Notes under the pieces: model-generated
Seen by the model: only the letters and a program-made list of their open reading frames with translations
Told to the model about the DNA's origin: nothing
Databases searched by the model: none
In this document: piece after piece, positions 1 through 6,133 of the stretch
Position numbering within the stretch: the stretch's first letter is position 1
How the letters are laid out: each line of letters begins with the position of its first letter
Translations under genes and position numbers: made by a program
Origin: Gordonibacter sp036659115
GTDB lineage: Bacteria; Actinomycetota; Coriobacteriia; Coriobacteriales; Eggerthellaceae
Assembly (NCBI RefSeq): GCF_036659115.1
Contig: NZ_JAVXDF010000097.1
Strand: one strand, 5' to 3'
Length of the DNA stretch: 7,866 bases

Positions 1-7
1 ACTAGAA

Positions 8-1075
8 ATGCTTCATTTCGACAGCGATTACCTGGAGGGTGCCCATCCGGCCATCCTCGAGCGGCTTGCCGCCACGAATCTCGACCAGACCGCAGGCTAC
101 GGCACCGACGAGGTGTGTGCGGCGGCACGCAAGCGTATCCGCACTGCATGCGCTTGCCCCGATGCGGCCGTATACTTCCTCACCGGAGGCACTCAAGCCA
201 ACGCCATAGTGGCCGACCAGCTGCTCCGCCCTTGGGAGGGCGTCGTGTCGGCCGACACCGGGCACATCCACACCCATGAAGCCGGCGCATTAGAGGCTTT
301 CGGGCACAAGGCGCTCCCCCTGCCGCACCAGCACGGCAAGCTGGTCGCTGCCGATGTGCGCGCCTACTGCGAAGCGTACTGGGGCGACGCGAACCACGAG
401 CACGTCGTGGCACCGGGCGTCGTGTACATCTCGCATCCCACCGAGTACGGAACCATCTATTCCCTGGCGGAGCTGGAAGCGCTGGCCCAGGTGTGCCGCG
501 ACTTCGACATGCGCCTGTTCATGGACGGCGCACGCCTGGGCTACGGGCTGGCCGCCACCGGAGCGGATGTCACGCTGCCCGACATCGCACGGCTCTGCGA
601 TGCGTTCTACGTCGGTGGCACGAAGGTAGGTGCCCTACTCGGCGAGGCCGTGGTGTTTACGCGCCCAGGGCTGGACGACCACTTCTTCACGAACATGAAG
701 AAGCACGGCGGCTTGCTGGCAAAGGGCCGCATTCTGGGCCTGCAGTTCGATGTGCTGTTCGAGAGGGAGCAGAACACCGACGATGAGTCTTCGGGCGCAG
801 AGATGGGCATCCGCTACACCAGCATCGCCCGCCACGCGGTCGATCTGGCGCAGCGCCTCGCGGAAGGCTTTCGCGCACAAGGATACGAGCTGGCCATGGA
901 CTCGCCCACAAATCAACAGTTCGTGATACTCGACGACGAAGCAAAGGAGCGCCTGTCCCAGCATGCGTCATTCAGCTACTGGGAGCGCACCTTTGACGGA
1001 CGCACCGTCGTGCGTTTCGCCACCAGTTGGGCCACGAAACCCGAGGCAGTAGACGAGCTGATCGCGCTGCTCTGA
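8..1075 (+). CDS. Threonine aldolase family PLP-dependent lyase (low-specificity L-threonine aldolase / beta-eliminating lyase)
   Basis: A 355-residue protein of the fold-type I PLP family that cleaves L-threonine or L-allo-threonine to glycine and acetaldehyde; a cytosolic role is expected. Visible motifs match the family in order: the N-terminal signature FDSDYLEGAHP (residues 4-14), a PLP-phosphate loop TGGTQAN (59-65), the PLP-stacking histidine H86 in GHIHTHEAGA, the pyridine-nitrogen aspartate D173 in MDGARLGYG, and the Schiff-base lysine K206 in GGTKVG. The length equals a full-length family member, and the ATG at 8 sits just where homologues begin. Only 7 bases precede it, so the ribosome binding site cannot be judged. 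It converges on the aminotransferase gene. The family assignment is firm. The exact amino-acid substrate is not, because family members also act on other beta-hydroxy amino acids. Confidence 0.9.
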   Translation: MLHFDSDYLEGAHPAILERLAATNLDQTAGYGTDEVCAAARKRIRTACACPDAAVYFLTGGTQANAIVADQLLRPWEGVVSADTGHIHTHEAGALEAFGHKALPLPHQHGKLVAADVRAYCEAYWGDANHEHVVAPGVVYISHPTEYGTIYSLAELEALAQVCRDFDMRLFMDGARLGYGLAATGADVTLPDIARLCDAFYVGGTKVGALLGEAVVFTRPGLDDHFFTNMKKHGGLLAKGRILGLQFDVLFEREQNTDDESSGAEMGIRYTSIARHAVDLAQRLAEGFRAQGYELAMDSPTNQQFVILDDEAKERLSQHASFSYWERTFDGRTVVRFATSWATKPEAVDELIALL

Positions 1076-1147
1076 CGCCAGGCGAACCACCGCATTTCCG
1101 CACAAGGGGCATCGAAAAACCCTGCGCAGCGCACAAGCCTATAAGAA

Positions 1148-1181
1148 AGCGAATATCGACGAGGGGAAGTCGATATTCGCT
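1148..1181. terminator. Perfect 13-bp stem-loop between convergent genes, probable bidirectional terminator
   Basis: Arms AGCGAATATCGAC (1148-1160) and GTCGATATTCGCT (1169-1181) pair perfectly around an 8-nt loop. Read on the - strand, the stem is followed by TTTCTTATAGG, a short U-rich tail, so it could end transcription arriving from the aminotransferase. On the + strand it lies 73 nt past the lyase stop codon but lacks a good U-tract. Its position between two converging genes fits a shared terminator. Confidence 0.65.
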
Positions 1182-1213
1182 GCTCAGAATACTTGTTCAA
1201 ATTTCAAAGCTTT

Positions 1214-1244
1214 CGATGCGGCCTCTTGCCTTAGGCGCGCATCG
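1214..1244 (-). terminator. Second stem-loop downstream of the aminotransferase, possible terminator
   Basis: CGATGCG (1214-1220) pairs with CGCATCG (1238-1244), continued by GCCT (1221-1224) with AGGC (1233-1236). There is one bulged G at 1237 and an 8-nt loop. On the - strand it is followed by AAAGCTTTGAAATTTG, which is only moderately U-rich. It is the first hairpin after the aminotransferase stop, not counting the unknown gap. The 3' arm is part of a 7-bp tandem duplication GCGCATC GCGCATC (1237-1250). Confidence 0.4.
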
Positions 1245-1272
1245 CGCATCCAAAGACCCTCGGCAGCAGCTG

Positions 1273-1420
1273 ATCAGCGGTACGCGCTCATCAGCGNNNN
1301 NNNNNNNNNNNNNNNNNNNNNNNNNNNNNNNNNNNNNNNNNNNNNNNNNNNNNNNNNNNNNNNNNNNNNNNNNNNNNNNNNNNNNNNNNNNNNNNNATCA
1401 GCGGTACGCGCTCATCAGCG
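1273..1420. repeat. 24-bp direct repeat flanking the assembly gap, with internal 17-bp periodicity
   Basis: Positions 1273-1296 and 1397-1420 are identical over 24 bases. Each copy starts and ends with ATCAGCG, the two occurrences lying 17 bp apart, so each copy reads as one 17-bp unit plus the first 7 bases of the next. The right copy encodes the last residues (ALMSAYR) and stop codon of the aminotransferase. The left copy would encode the same peptide end. This is either a contig-end overlap or the edge of a 17-bp tandem array. Confidence 0.75.
1297..1396. other. Assembly gap (100 N)
   Basis: Exactly 100 undetermined bases, the usual placeholder for a gap of unknown size. The same 24 bases occur immediately left (1273-1296) and immediately right (1397-1420) of it. 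The true sequence may therefore be a simple 24-bp overlap with no missing DNA, or a short tandem repeat. The rest of the 1076-1397 intergenic stretch holds the two hairpins listed separately and no gene that I can support. Confidence 0.98.
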
Positions 1421-2582
1421 CCTCGAACGCGGGCATCGATCCCCTGATAACGTCGGAGCTGACGCAATAGCTTACCCGCACCCAACCGCCCACGCCGAAG
1501 CTGTCGGAGGGCACCAGCAAAAGCTCTTGGGCCTTGGCACGGTCGCTGAACGCGCGCGCGTCCTCCTCGAGCGCTCGCACCCACAGGTAGAACGCCCCCT
1601 GCGGTTCTACGAACTCGTAGCCCAGCGCAGACAGACCCTCCGTAAGCAGCGCGCGATTGGCGGCATAAGGTGCCACGTTACTCGGAATATCAACGCAGCG
1701 CGCGATAGCACGCTGGAACAGCACCGGAGCGCAAATATAGCCCAAGGCCCGACCTGCCCCGTTCACGGCCGCGTACACCTCGGCCGCATCTTCCATAAGG
1801 TTCGACACGTATATATAGCCGATACGCTCCCCCGGCAGCGAGAACGACTTCGAGTATGAATAGCACACCAACGTGCGGGCGTATAGGTTCGGAACATACG
1901 GCACTTCGATGCCGTCGTAGACGATCTCACGATACGGCTCGTCGCTGATCAGGTAGAGGTTGCGCCCGAGCTCGGCTTCTTTAGCCGTCAGCAACTCGGC
2001 CAAACCGCGCAGGTTCTCTTCGCTGTATACCGCACCCACCGGGTTGTTCGGCGAGTTGATGATGACGGCACTGGTCTTCTGCGTGATGGCAGCAGCAAGC
2101 GCCTCGAGGTCGATCTGAAAATCGGGCACGTGAGCCGGCACTTCCACGCACGTGCAACGGGCAGATTCGATCCACACCTTGTACTCGGGGAAGTACGGCG
2201 AGATCACAACGACCTCGTCGCCTGGATCGGTAAGAGCGGCGATAGAGATGGCCAAAGAAGCAGCCGCTCCAACGGTCATGTAAATGCGGTCAGCCGTAGC
2301 CTGAATGCCGAAACGGCGGCTGATGCTGTCGGCGATGGTCGCCCGCACCCCCGGATCGCCTGCCGCAGGCGAATAGCCGTGCAGTGTGGTTGCAGGCTCT
2401 CCCATAAGATCAAGCACGGCCTGCGTGATGGCATCGGGAGTGGGAACACTGGGGTTGCCGATACTGAAGTCGAACACCTTGTCGTCACCGATTTCGGCCT
2501 TGCGTGCCATGCCGTACGCGAACAACTCGCGAATCGCCGAAGGCTCGTTGCCCAGCCCGAACATCCTCTCGTTCACCATCAT
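1398..2582 (-). CDS. PLP-dependent class I/II aminotransferase
   Basis: A 394-residue, full-length fold-type I aminotransferase (AspC-like, COG0436 type). It moves an amino group between an amino acid and a 2-oxo acid in the cytosol. Visible family residues: FSIGNPSVP near residues 39-47, the NSPNNPVG motif with N180, the pyridine-nitrogen aspartate D214 followed by EPY, the PLP lysine K245 in SYSKSFSLPGERIGY, and the carboxylate-binding arginine R369 in GWVRVSYC. Start choice is uncertain by a few codons. A strong AAGGAG (2585-2590) lies only 2 nt from the first ATG, 5 nt from the second ATG (2577-2579) and 8 nt from a GTG (2574-2576), so the second or third codon is likelier to be used. The stop codon is the second base triplet in from the gap edge, but the C-terminus looks complete. 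The substrate is not determined. Confidence 0.92.
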   Translation of the reverse strand: MMVNERMFGLGNEPSAIRELFAYGMARKAEIGDDKVFDFSIGNPSVPTPDAITQAVLDLMGEPATTLHGYSPAAGDPGVRATIADSISRRFGIQATADRIYMTVGAAASLAISIAALTDPGDEVVVISPYFPEYKVWIESARCTCVEVPAHVPDFQIDLEALAAAITQKTSAVIINSPNNPVGAVYSEENLRGLAELLTAKEAELGRNLYLISDEPYREIVYDGIEVPYVPNLYARTLVCYSYSKSFSLPGERIGYIYVSNLMEDAAEVYAAVNGAGRALGYICAPVLFQRAIARCVDIPSNVAPYAANRALLTEGLSALGYEFVEPQGAFYLWVRALEEDARAFSDRAKAQELLLVPSDSFGVGGWVRVSYCVSSDVIRGSMPAFEALMSAYR

Positions 2583-2637
2583 CGCTCCTTGTCTCCTGCT
2601 TCGTCTTGAAAACAGCGTAGCACAACATTTTGCAGGA

Positions 2638-2667
2638 ATTCGATCAACCCCCTGAGGTTTCGGTCAA
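2638..2667 (-). promoter_or_regulatory. Candidate promoter of the aminotransferase gene
   Basis: On the - strand, TTGACC (2662-2667) matches the -35 consensus at 5 of 6 bases. After an 18-bp spacer, TCGAAT (2638-2643) matches -10 at 4 of 6. Transcription would start near 2631, giving a leader of about 50 nt. The -35 lies in one of two copies of CGRTCAACCC (+ strand 2641-2650 and 2661-2670), spaced exactly 20 bp apart, which may be operator half-sites. Confidence 0.35.
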
Positions 2668-2740
2668 CCCTTTATTTATCGGTTTGGTATTCGTTTGCGC
2701 TCTAATTGCAATCAAGTTTGCAACAATTCGGTGAAATCTC

Positions 2741-2769
2741 TCGCAATATGAACCATGTTCATTTATAGT
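2741..2769 (+). promoter_or_regulatory. Candidate promoter with a 15-bp dyad in its spacer, upstream of the DUF2871 gene
   Basis: TATAGT (2764-2769) is a good -10. The -35 at 17 bp (TCGCAA, 2741-2746) is poor, suggesting dependence on an activator. The spacer is occupied by ATGAAC-CAT-GTTCAT (2748-2762), a perfect 6-bp inverted repeat around 3 bases, a shape typical of a dimeric regulator's operator. Three TTGCAA hexamers lie nearby (2706-2711, 2718-2723, 2777-2782). The binding protein is unknown. The MerR gene in this window is one candidate, but its own site cannot be deduced here. Confidence 0.4.
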
Positions 2770-2858
2770 AGTCGTATTGCAAGGCGAAAAGACGTTCAAC
2801 CGACTGCTGGTGCTTTTGCATACCTTTGGGCCAGCTCCACTCATCCAGGGAGATACAC

Positions 2859-3296
2859 ATGAAACAACTTATCAATACCGCGCTCGCCTATCTTATTGCG
2901 GGAGCAGTAGCTGGCGTGTTCTTCCGTGAGTTCACTAAGATCATGGGATTTGACGGCGTGTCCGCGCTCGGGTTCATGCACGCGCACCTGTTGGCGCTAG
3001 GTTTCTTGGTGTTCCTCATAGCAACGCTGTTCGCGCTCGCAGACGACTACACCGGAGATAAGCTGTTCAAGCCGTTCTACATCGTCTACAACGTCGGCCT
3101 GGTGGTTACCGTCGGCATGATGCTCGTACGCGGCGTGGCTCAGGTAACCAACACGTACCTGCCTCTGCCCGATGCGGCGCTGTCCGGCATCGCCGGCATC
3201 GGACACATCATGATCGGCGTAGGGCTGGTGCTGCTGGTGGTCATGTTCAAACGCGTCGTAGACCGCAGGATCGCCGGAAACCGAGCGCAGGCCTAA
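2859..3296 (+). CDS. DUF2871-like four-helix integral membrane protein
   Basis: A 145-residue membrane protein resembling the DUF2871 family, whose function is unknown. Four hydrophobic helices are visible at about residues 6-22, 43-61, 72-91 and 112-130, with a short basic C-terminus (KRVVDRR). Family-like motifs are FFREFTK (21-27) between helices 1 and 2, FMHAHLLALGF (39-49) entering helix 2, and GIGHIMIG (113-120) opening helix 4. H41, H43 and H116 lie at membrane edges and could bind haem or metal, but that is inference. I chose the ATG at 2859 because AGGGAG (2847-2852) lies 6 nt upstream. The frame could extend to a TTG at 2826, but without a ribosome site. The gene stands alone, bounded by a candidate promoter and a strong terminator, just before the cytochrome operon. 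A shared redox role is only suggested by position. Confidence 0.82.
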   Translation: MKQLINTALAYLIAGAVAGVFFREFTKIMGFDGVSALGFMHAHLLALGFLVFLIATLFALADDYTGDKLFKPFYIVYNVGLVVTVGMMLVRGVAQVTNTYLPLPDAALSGIAGIGHIMIGVGLVLLVVMFKRVVDRRIAGNRAQA

Positions 3297-3358
3297 GCGC
3301 ACAACAGAACTCGCCGCATCAAGGCGGCGGAAGTTCATCTTCTCCTCGTACCTGCCCT

Positions 3359-3380
3359 GCGGCCCGCGAAAGCGGGCCGC
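3359..3380 (+). terminator. Intrinsic terminator after the DUF2871 gene
   Basis: GCGGCCCGC (3359-3367) and GCGGGCCGC (3372-3380) form a perfect 9-bp GC stem capped by a GAAA tetraloop, followed by TTCCCTTGTT. A smaller hairpin, CGCCGC (3312-3317) with GCGGCG (3324-3329), lies between it and the stop codon. This separates the membrane-protein gene from the downstream cytochrome operon, so the latter needs its own promoter within 3381-3705. Confidence 0.85.
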
Positions 3381-3705
3381 TTCCCTTGTTCCCCGCGCTC
3401 GATCCCAAACGCCTCTGCCCTAGGGGCAGACTTCAAACCTCACCTGAGGATAATAGGGCAACGAGCCTCGTCCAAAGGCTCCTTTCACCTGCAGATTCGC
3501 TTCACGCCTTAGCGCCCAAAAGCAAATTCAACTGCCTCTTCATCTTTTTTGCACGGCAAATGCACCTTGAGCCTCTCCTAAGGACAAGGTGTACGCTTGC
3601 TTTGGCCAGCATCTAACCAGGGGAAACGGATGGTGCAGCAGCACCCGTAATGCGTGGTGCCTCGGCCGAAAGCCAAAAGAGAAACGACCAAGGAGGGAGA
3701 ATAAC
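3381..3705 (+). promoter_or_regulatory. Gene-free leader region of the cytochrome/molybdopterin operon
   Basis: There is no convincing protein gene in these 325 bp. A weak -10-like GATAAT lies at 3449-3454 with no recognisable -35. Inverted repeats are TCTGCCC (3414-3420) with GGGCAGA (3424-3430), and CACCTTG (3563-3569) with CAAGGTG (3585-3591). The latter extends by two pairs if one G-U pair is allowed. Nearer the gene, GGTGC (3632-3636), GCACC (3641-3645) and GGTGC (3656-3660) allow two mutually exclusive hairpins, followed by a small GGC-CGAAA-GCC stem (about 3664-3674). A short leader ORF overlaps the first of these and is listed separately. I do not recognise a known riboswitch class. 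The operon promoter cannot be fixed from sequence alone. Confidence 0.4.
3630..3650 (+). CDS. Possible 6-codon leader peptide (MVQQHP-stop)
   Basis: ATG at 3630-3632 is preceded by AGGGG (3619-3623) with a 6-nt spacer, and opens a frame of only six codons ending Pro-stop at 3648-3650. It lies 55 nt ahead of the cytochrome start, in a different frame. Its codons run through the first of two competing hairpins (3632-3645 versus 3641-3660), so a ribosome on it would alter the leader fold. Terminal Pro-stop is a slow termination context. The reading frame and ribosome site are visible; expression and regulatory function are inference, and chance occurrence is quite possible. Confidence 0.25.
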   Translation: MVQQHP

Positions 3706-5289
3706 ATGGCTCGTAAAAAAGCCGGCATCGTCGTGGGTACGACGGCCTGCGCCGCTCTGCTCGCATTCTGCGTGAGCTGCGCGCCGCAACCACCGACCAC
3801 CAATGCCACCAACACCGACACGGCAGCCGAAAAAGGCGTCACCGTCATCGAGTCGGACCTGTACAACCCCATCGTCAAGCAGCGCGACGACGGCGTGCAA
3901 GTTCAGCGCACACCCAGCGAGGGCGAGGTGCTCACGACGCTCGACACGTCGTACAGCTACCATCGACCCGAAAACAACGTGCCCTACAATACCTACTACT
4001 TGAAGGCAGACGCGAAAGGCTGCAACGCCTGCCACGACGATCTGGCCGATACGCTGGCGTCGATGGAGTATCCCCACGTCGACCTGCGCAACCCCTACGG
4101 CATCCAGACCACCGTGCAAATGTGTAAGGACTGCCACACGTTCGGCTACGGCTACCTGACGAACCAGCGCTCGTTCGGCTCGCTCGTCCACGGCATCCAT
4201 GACACGCAGGACAAAGCCGAATGCTGGAACTGCCACGTGGGAACCGGCAGCGGCGAGGGCATGCAACTGTGGGACGAGGCCAAGCACAGCCAGCTGCGCG
4301 GCATCACCGCCGTGGAGAACGTTACAGGCAACTTCTCGTTCGACCAAGACAAGATCGTGCCCGCCTCCGACCTGTTCGACTTCGGCTGGGATTACTTCGA
4401 TCTGGACTACCTGCGCACGGAAAACACCGCCAACGACGTGCCGCTTGACCAGAACATGTTCGACACCTGGACCATCACGGTTTCCGGTGCCGTCAACCGC
4501 GAGATCACCTACACCCTGCCCGAGCTCATCGAGAAGTTCGGCAGCGTGGACGTGCCCTTCACCTTGCACTGCACGCTCAACCCCACCGGCGGCCCGCTCC
4601 TAGGCAACTGCCTGTACAAGGCGGTGCCGCTGAGCAAGCTGTTCGCGGAGGCCGGTATCAGCCCCGACGCCGGTGCGTTCACCAGCATCGCCCCCGACGG
4701 ATTCACCGAATCGGTGCAGCTGTCCAACTTCACGGAAGCCTACCTGGCCTACGAGAACGGCGGCGAGAAGCTCACCTGGCGCCACGGCTATCCCGTGCAG
4801 CTCATCGTGCCCGGCTCCGGCGCGCCTGCCAGCGTGAAGGAAGTGTCGGATATTATCGTGAACACGAAGGAAGAAGCCGCCGAGATACACGAATGGAATG
4901 GCTGGCCCAAGGAATCCGAGAGCACCGCGTACTACACGCCTGAAGCCTGGCCCTTTACCGACGCAAACGGCTACCAGAACAAGCCTAACGTCGGCCTGTT
5001 CGACTTCGAGGAAGGGCGCATCGTCGAAACCGGCAAGCCCTTCGAGTTCAGCGGCTATGCCACGGCCTGGGACGAAAACATCGCCGCACTCGAGTTCTCG
5101 CTCGACGGCGGCACCACCTGGACGCGCTTCGATACTCCGGGCGTGACAAAGGATCGGTGGGTCATCTGGCACTTCTCCTACACACCCGAGGCTGATTCCG
5201 CCTACGTACTGTCCATCCGGTCGGTCACCGAGGGCGGGCGCGTTACCGAAGAGCCCCTCGAAGCAATGTTCAACGCAAAGTCGAAGTAA
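3706..5289 (+). CDS. Exported triheme cytochrome c fused to a sulfite-oxidase-fold molybdopterin oxidoreductase
   Basis: A 527-residue exported redox enzyme. Residues 1-25 form a Sec-type or lipoprotein signal: basic start RKK, hydrophobic core, and a marginal lipobox ending at C25 (CVSC). No twin-arginine is visible. Three c-type haem sites follow: CNACH (106-110), CKDCH (140-144) and CWNCH (173-177). Extra histidines (H86, H124, H162, H165, H194) could be distal ligands. Residues about 252-385 form the molybdopterin-binding domain of the sulfite oxidase/YedY superfamily. Its probable Mo-ligand cysteine is C289 in LHCTLNPTGG, and HGYPVQLIVPG lies at 360-370. The Arg residues that bind sulfite in true sulfite oxidases are not at the expected places, so sulfite is unlikely. 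Residues about 438-524 form the Mo-co dimerisation beta-sandwich, with EFSLDGGTTW at 463-472. The start is set by AAGGAGG (3690-3696), 9 nt before the ATG. The haem domain presumably passes electrons to or from the Mo site. The substrate is unknown. Confidence 0.92.
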   Translation: MARKKAGIVVGTTACAALLAFCVSCAPQPPTTNATNTDTAAEKGVTVIESDLYNPIVKQRDDGVQVQRTPSEGEVLTTLDTSYSYHRPENNVPYNTYYLKADAKGCNACHDDLADTLASMEYPHVDLRNPYGIQTTVQMCKDCHTFGYGYLTNQRSFGSLVHGIHDTQDKAECWNCHVGTGSGEGMQLWDEAKHSQLRGITAVENVTGNFSFDQDKIVPASDLFDFGWDYFDLDYLRTENTANDVPLDQNMFDTWTITVSGAVNREITYTLPELIEKFGSVDVPFTLHCTLNPTGGPLLGNCLYKAVPLSKLFAEAGISPDAGAFTSIAPDGFTESVQLSNFTEAYLAYENGGEKLTWRHGYPVQLIVPGSGAPASVKEVSDIIVNTKEEAAEIHEWNGWPKESESTAYYTPEAWPFTDANGYQNKPNVGLFDFEEGRIVETGKPFEFSGYATAWDENIAALEFSLDGGTTWTRFDTPGVTKDRWVIWHFSYTPEADSAYVLSIRSVTEGGRVTEEPLEAMFNAKSK

Positions 5290-5299
5290 GGAGGCTATC

Positions 5300-6133
5300 G
5301 TGAACACTCGCCAAAAAGGCATCGTCAGCCTGATAGCCGGAGGAACCCTGGCCCTGTCGTCGGTATCGCTTGCCGCGGCGGTCCCGCCCACGGCACCCGA
5401 CGCCGCCACAGACAAAGCAGCGACCGGCCAAGAGACCGCTGCCGCAGCTGCGACTGCACAAGCGTCGCAGCACGCCGCCATCCGAAACATCCAGGGAACC
5501 TTCGCCTGGAACCAGGAGGTGCGAACGGACAACGCTACTTTGGAAAAACAGCTGTACCGAAGCTCGACGCACCTCTGCGCCGCGCAAGGCCCCGAAGGCG
5601 CAGCAGCCTCGCCGCAAGCGGTCGAGGTCGAAAGCGGACCGATCACGCATATCGAGGTGTCAGGAGATGTCTCGCATGCGTTCACCGCATCGGTTTCCGA
5701 ATTTACCGACAAAGCGCCTGCCAAAAAGGTGATGGGCTGCACCTGCGCTGGCAATCCGGCCGACGGGCTTGCCAGCGCCAACGCCGCGGTAGAGGGGTTC
5801 AGGCTAGCAGCACTCATCAACGAAGCGAACCCCGCAGCCGACGCGAACACCATCACGTTCACCGCACGTGACGGCTACCGCGTTGCCCTGCCGCTGTCCT
5901 ATGTGACCCAGCGCTACAGCATCATCGTATCCGCCGTCAACGGCGAAGGTGCAGACAGCGCCATCGGCTGCAGCAACCAGTTATGGCTGGGATCCACCTC
6001 GGCACGCACGTTCGTGCGCGACGTGGTAGCCGTAGAGATAACCTGCGAGGCCACGCCGCCGCCCGTCCCCGGCGCGCCGGCCGATGCCAACCAGCCCAAC
6101 ATCGGCGTAACCGCGGGGAGCGCCGAGCGATGA
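5300..6133 (+). CDS. Exported haem-free molybdopterin-fold (sulfite oxidase superfamily) protein, probably C-terminally interrupted
   Basis: 277 residues starting at GTG. AAGGAGG (5288-5294) overlaps the previous stop codon and lies 5 nt upstream, so translation is probably coupled to the cytochrome-Moco gene. Residues 1-27 form a Sec-like signal peptide ending near AAAV, without twin arginine. An Ala/Thr/Gln-rich linker runs to about residue 58. The molybdopterin-type domain spans about 113-250: GPITHIEVSGDV opens it, and GCTCAGNP (146-153) supplies C149, which aligns with the Mo-ligand cysteine C289 of the upstream protein; C147 is adjacent. There are no CXXCH haem sites. The family's HG[YF]P motif is absent, and the equivalent region reads TQRYSIIVSAVNGEG (204-218). 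The frame stops at PNIGVTAGSAER, where family members continue into the dimerisation domain. That domain is encoded next in the -1 frame. Either a frameshift or a split gene is present. Mo binding is likely but unproven. Confidence 0.82.
   Translation: MNTRQKGIVSLIAGGTLALSSVSLAAAVPPTAPDAATDKAATGQETAAAAATAQASQHAAIRNIQGTFAWNQEVRTDNATLEKQLYRSSTHLCAAQGPEGAAASPQAVEVESGPITHIEVSGDVSHAFTASVSEFTDKAPAKKVMGCTCAGNPADGLASANAAVEGFRLAALINEANPAADANTITFTARDGYRVALPLSYVTQRYSIIVSAVNGEGADSAIGCSNQLWLGSTSARTFVRDVVAVEITCEATPPPVPGAPADANQPNIGVTAGSAER

Noticed and set aside
1237..1250. Tandem GCGCATC repeat as a CRISPR or satellite element
   Set aside because: There are only two 7-bp copies, one of them part of a hairpin arm, with no array or spacer structure.
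1027..1470. + strand frame running through the N gap
   Set aside because: It is open only because undetermined bases contain no stop, and it overlaps the ends of two real genes.
2130..2609. 159-codon + strand frame opposite the aminotransferase N-terminal half
   Set aside because: It is a shadow of a gene whose PLP motifs are unmistakable.
2826..2858. TTG-initiated N-terminal extension of the DUF2871 protein
   Set aside because: There is no ribosome site before the TTG, while AGGGAG sits 6 nt before the ATG at 2859, where the family normally begins.
3386..3616. 76-codon frame in the cytochrome leader region
   Set aside because: It starts at TTG without a ribosome site, directly after the terminator, and has no recognisable features.
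3589..3705. 39-codon N-terminal extension of the cytochrome-Moco protein
   Set aside because: It would bury the signal peptide behind a charged leader. AAGGAGG 9 nt before the ATG at 3706 fixes the start.
3601..3705. Known riboswitch (cobalamin, c-di-GMP or Moco class) in the leader
   Set aside because: Only generic small hairpins and a GAAA-containing loop are seen. The conserved cores I know for these classes are not recognisable. A covariance-model search would decide.
3613..4569. Long - strand open frame (318 codons) opposite the cytochrome gene
   Set aside because: It is antisense to a gene with clear haem and Mo motifs. Its composition (Val/Gly/Ala/His-rich, no recognisable domain) is that of a GC-rich shadow frame.
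4600..5862. Long - strand open frame (420 codons) spanning two + strand genes
   Set aside because: It crosses the boundary of two well-supported genes on the other strand, shows no family motif, and arises from GC-rich codon bias.
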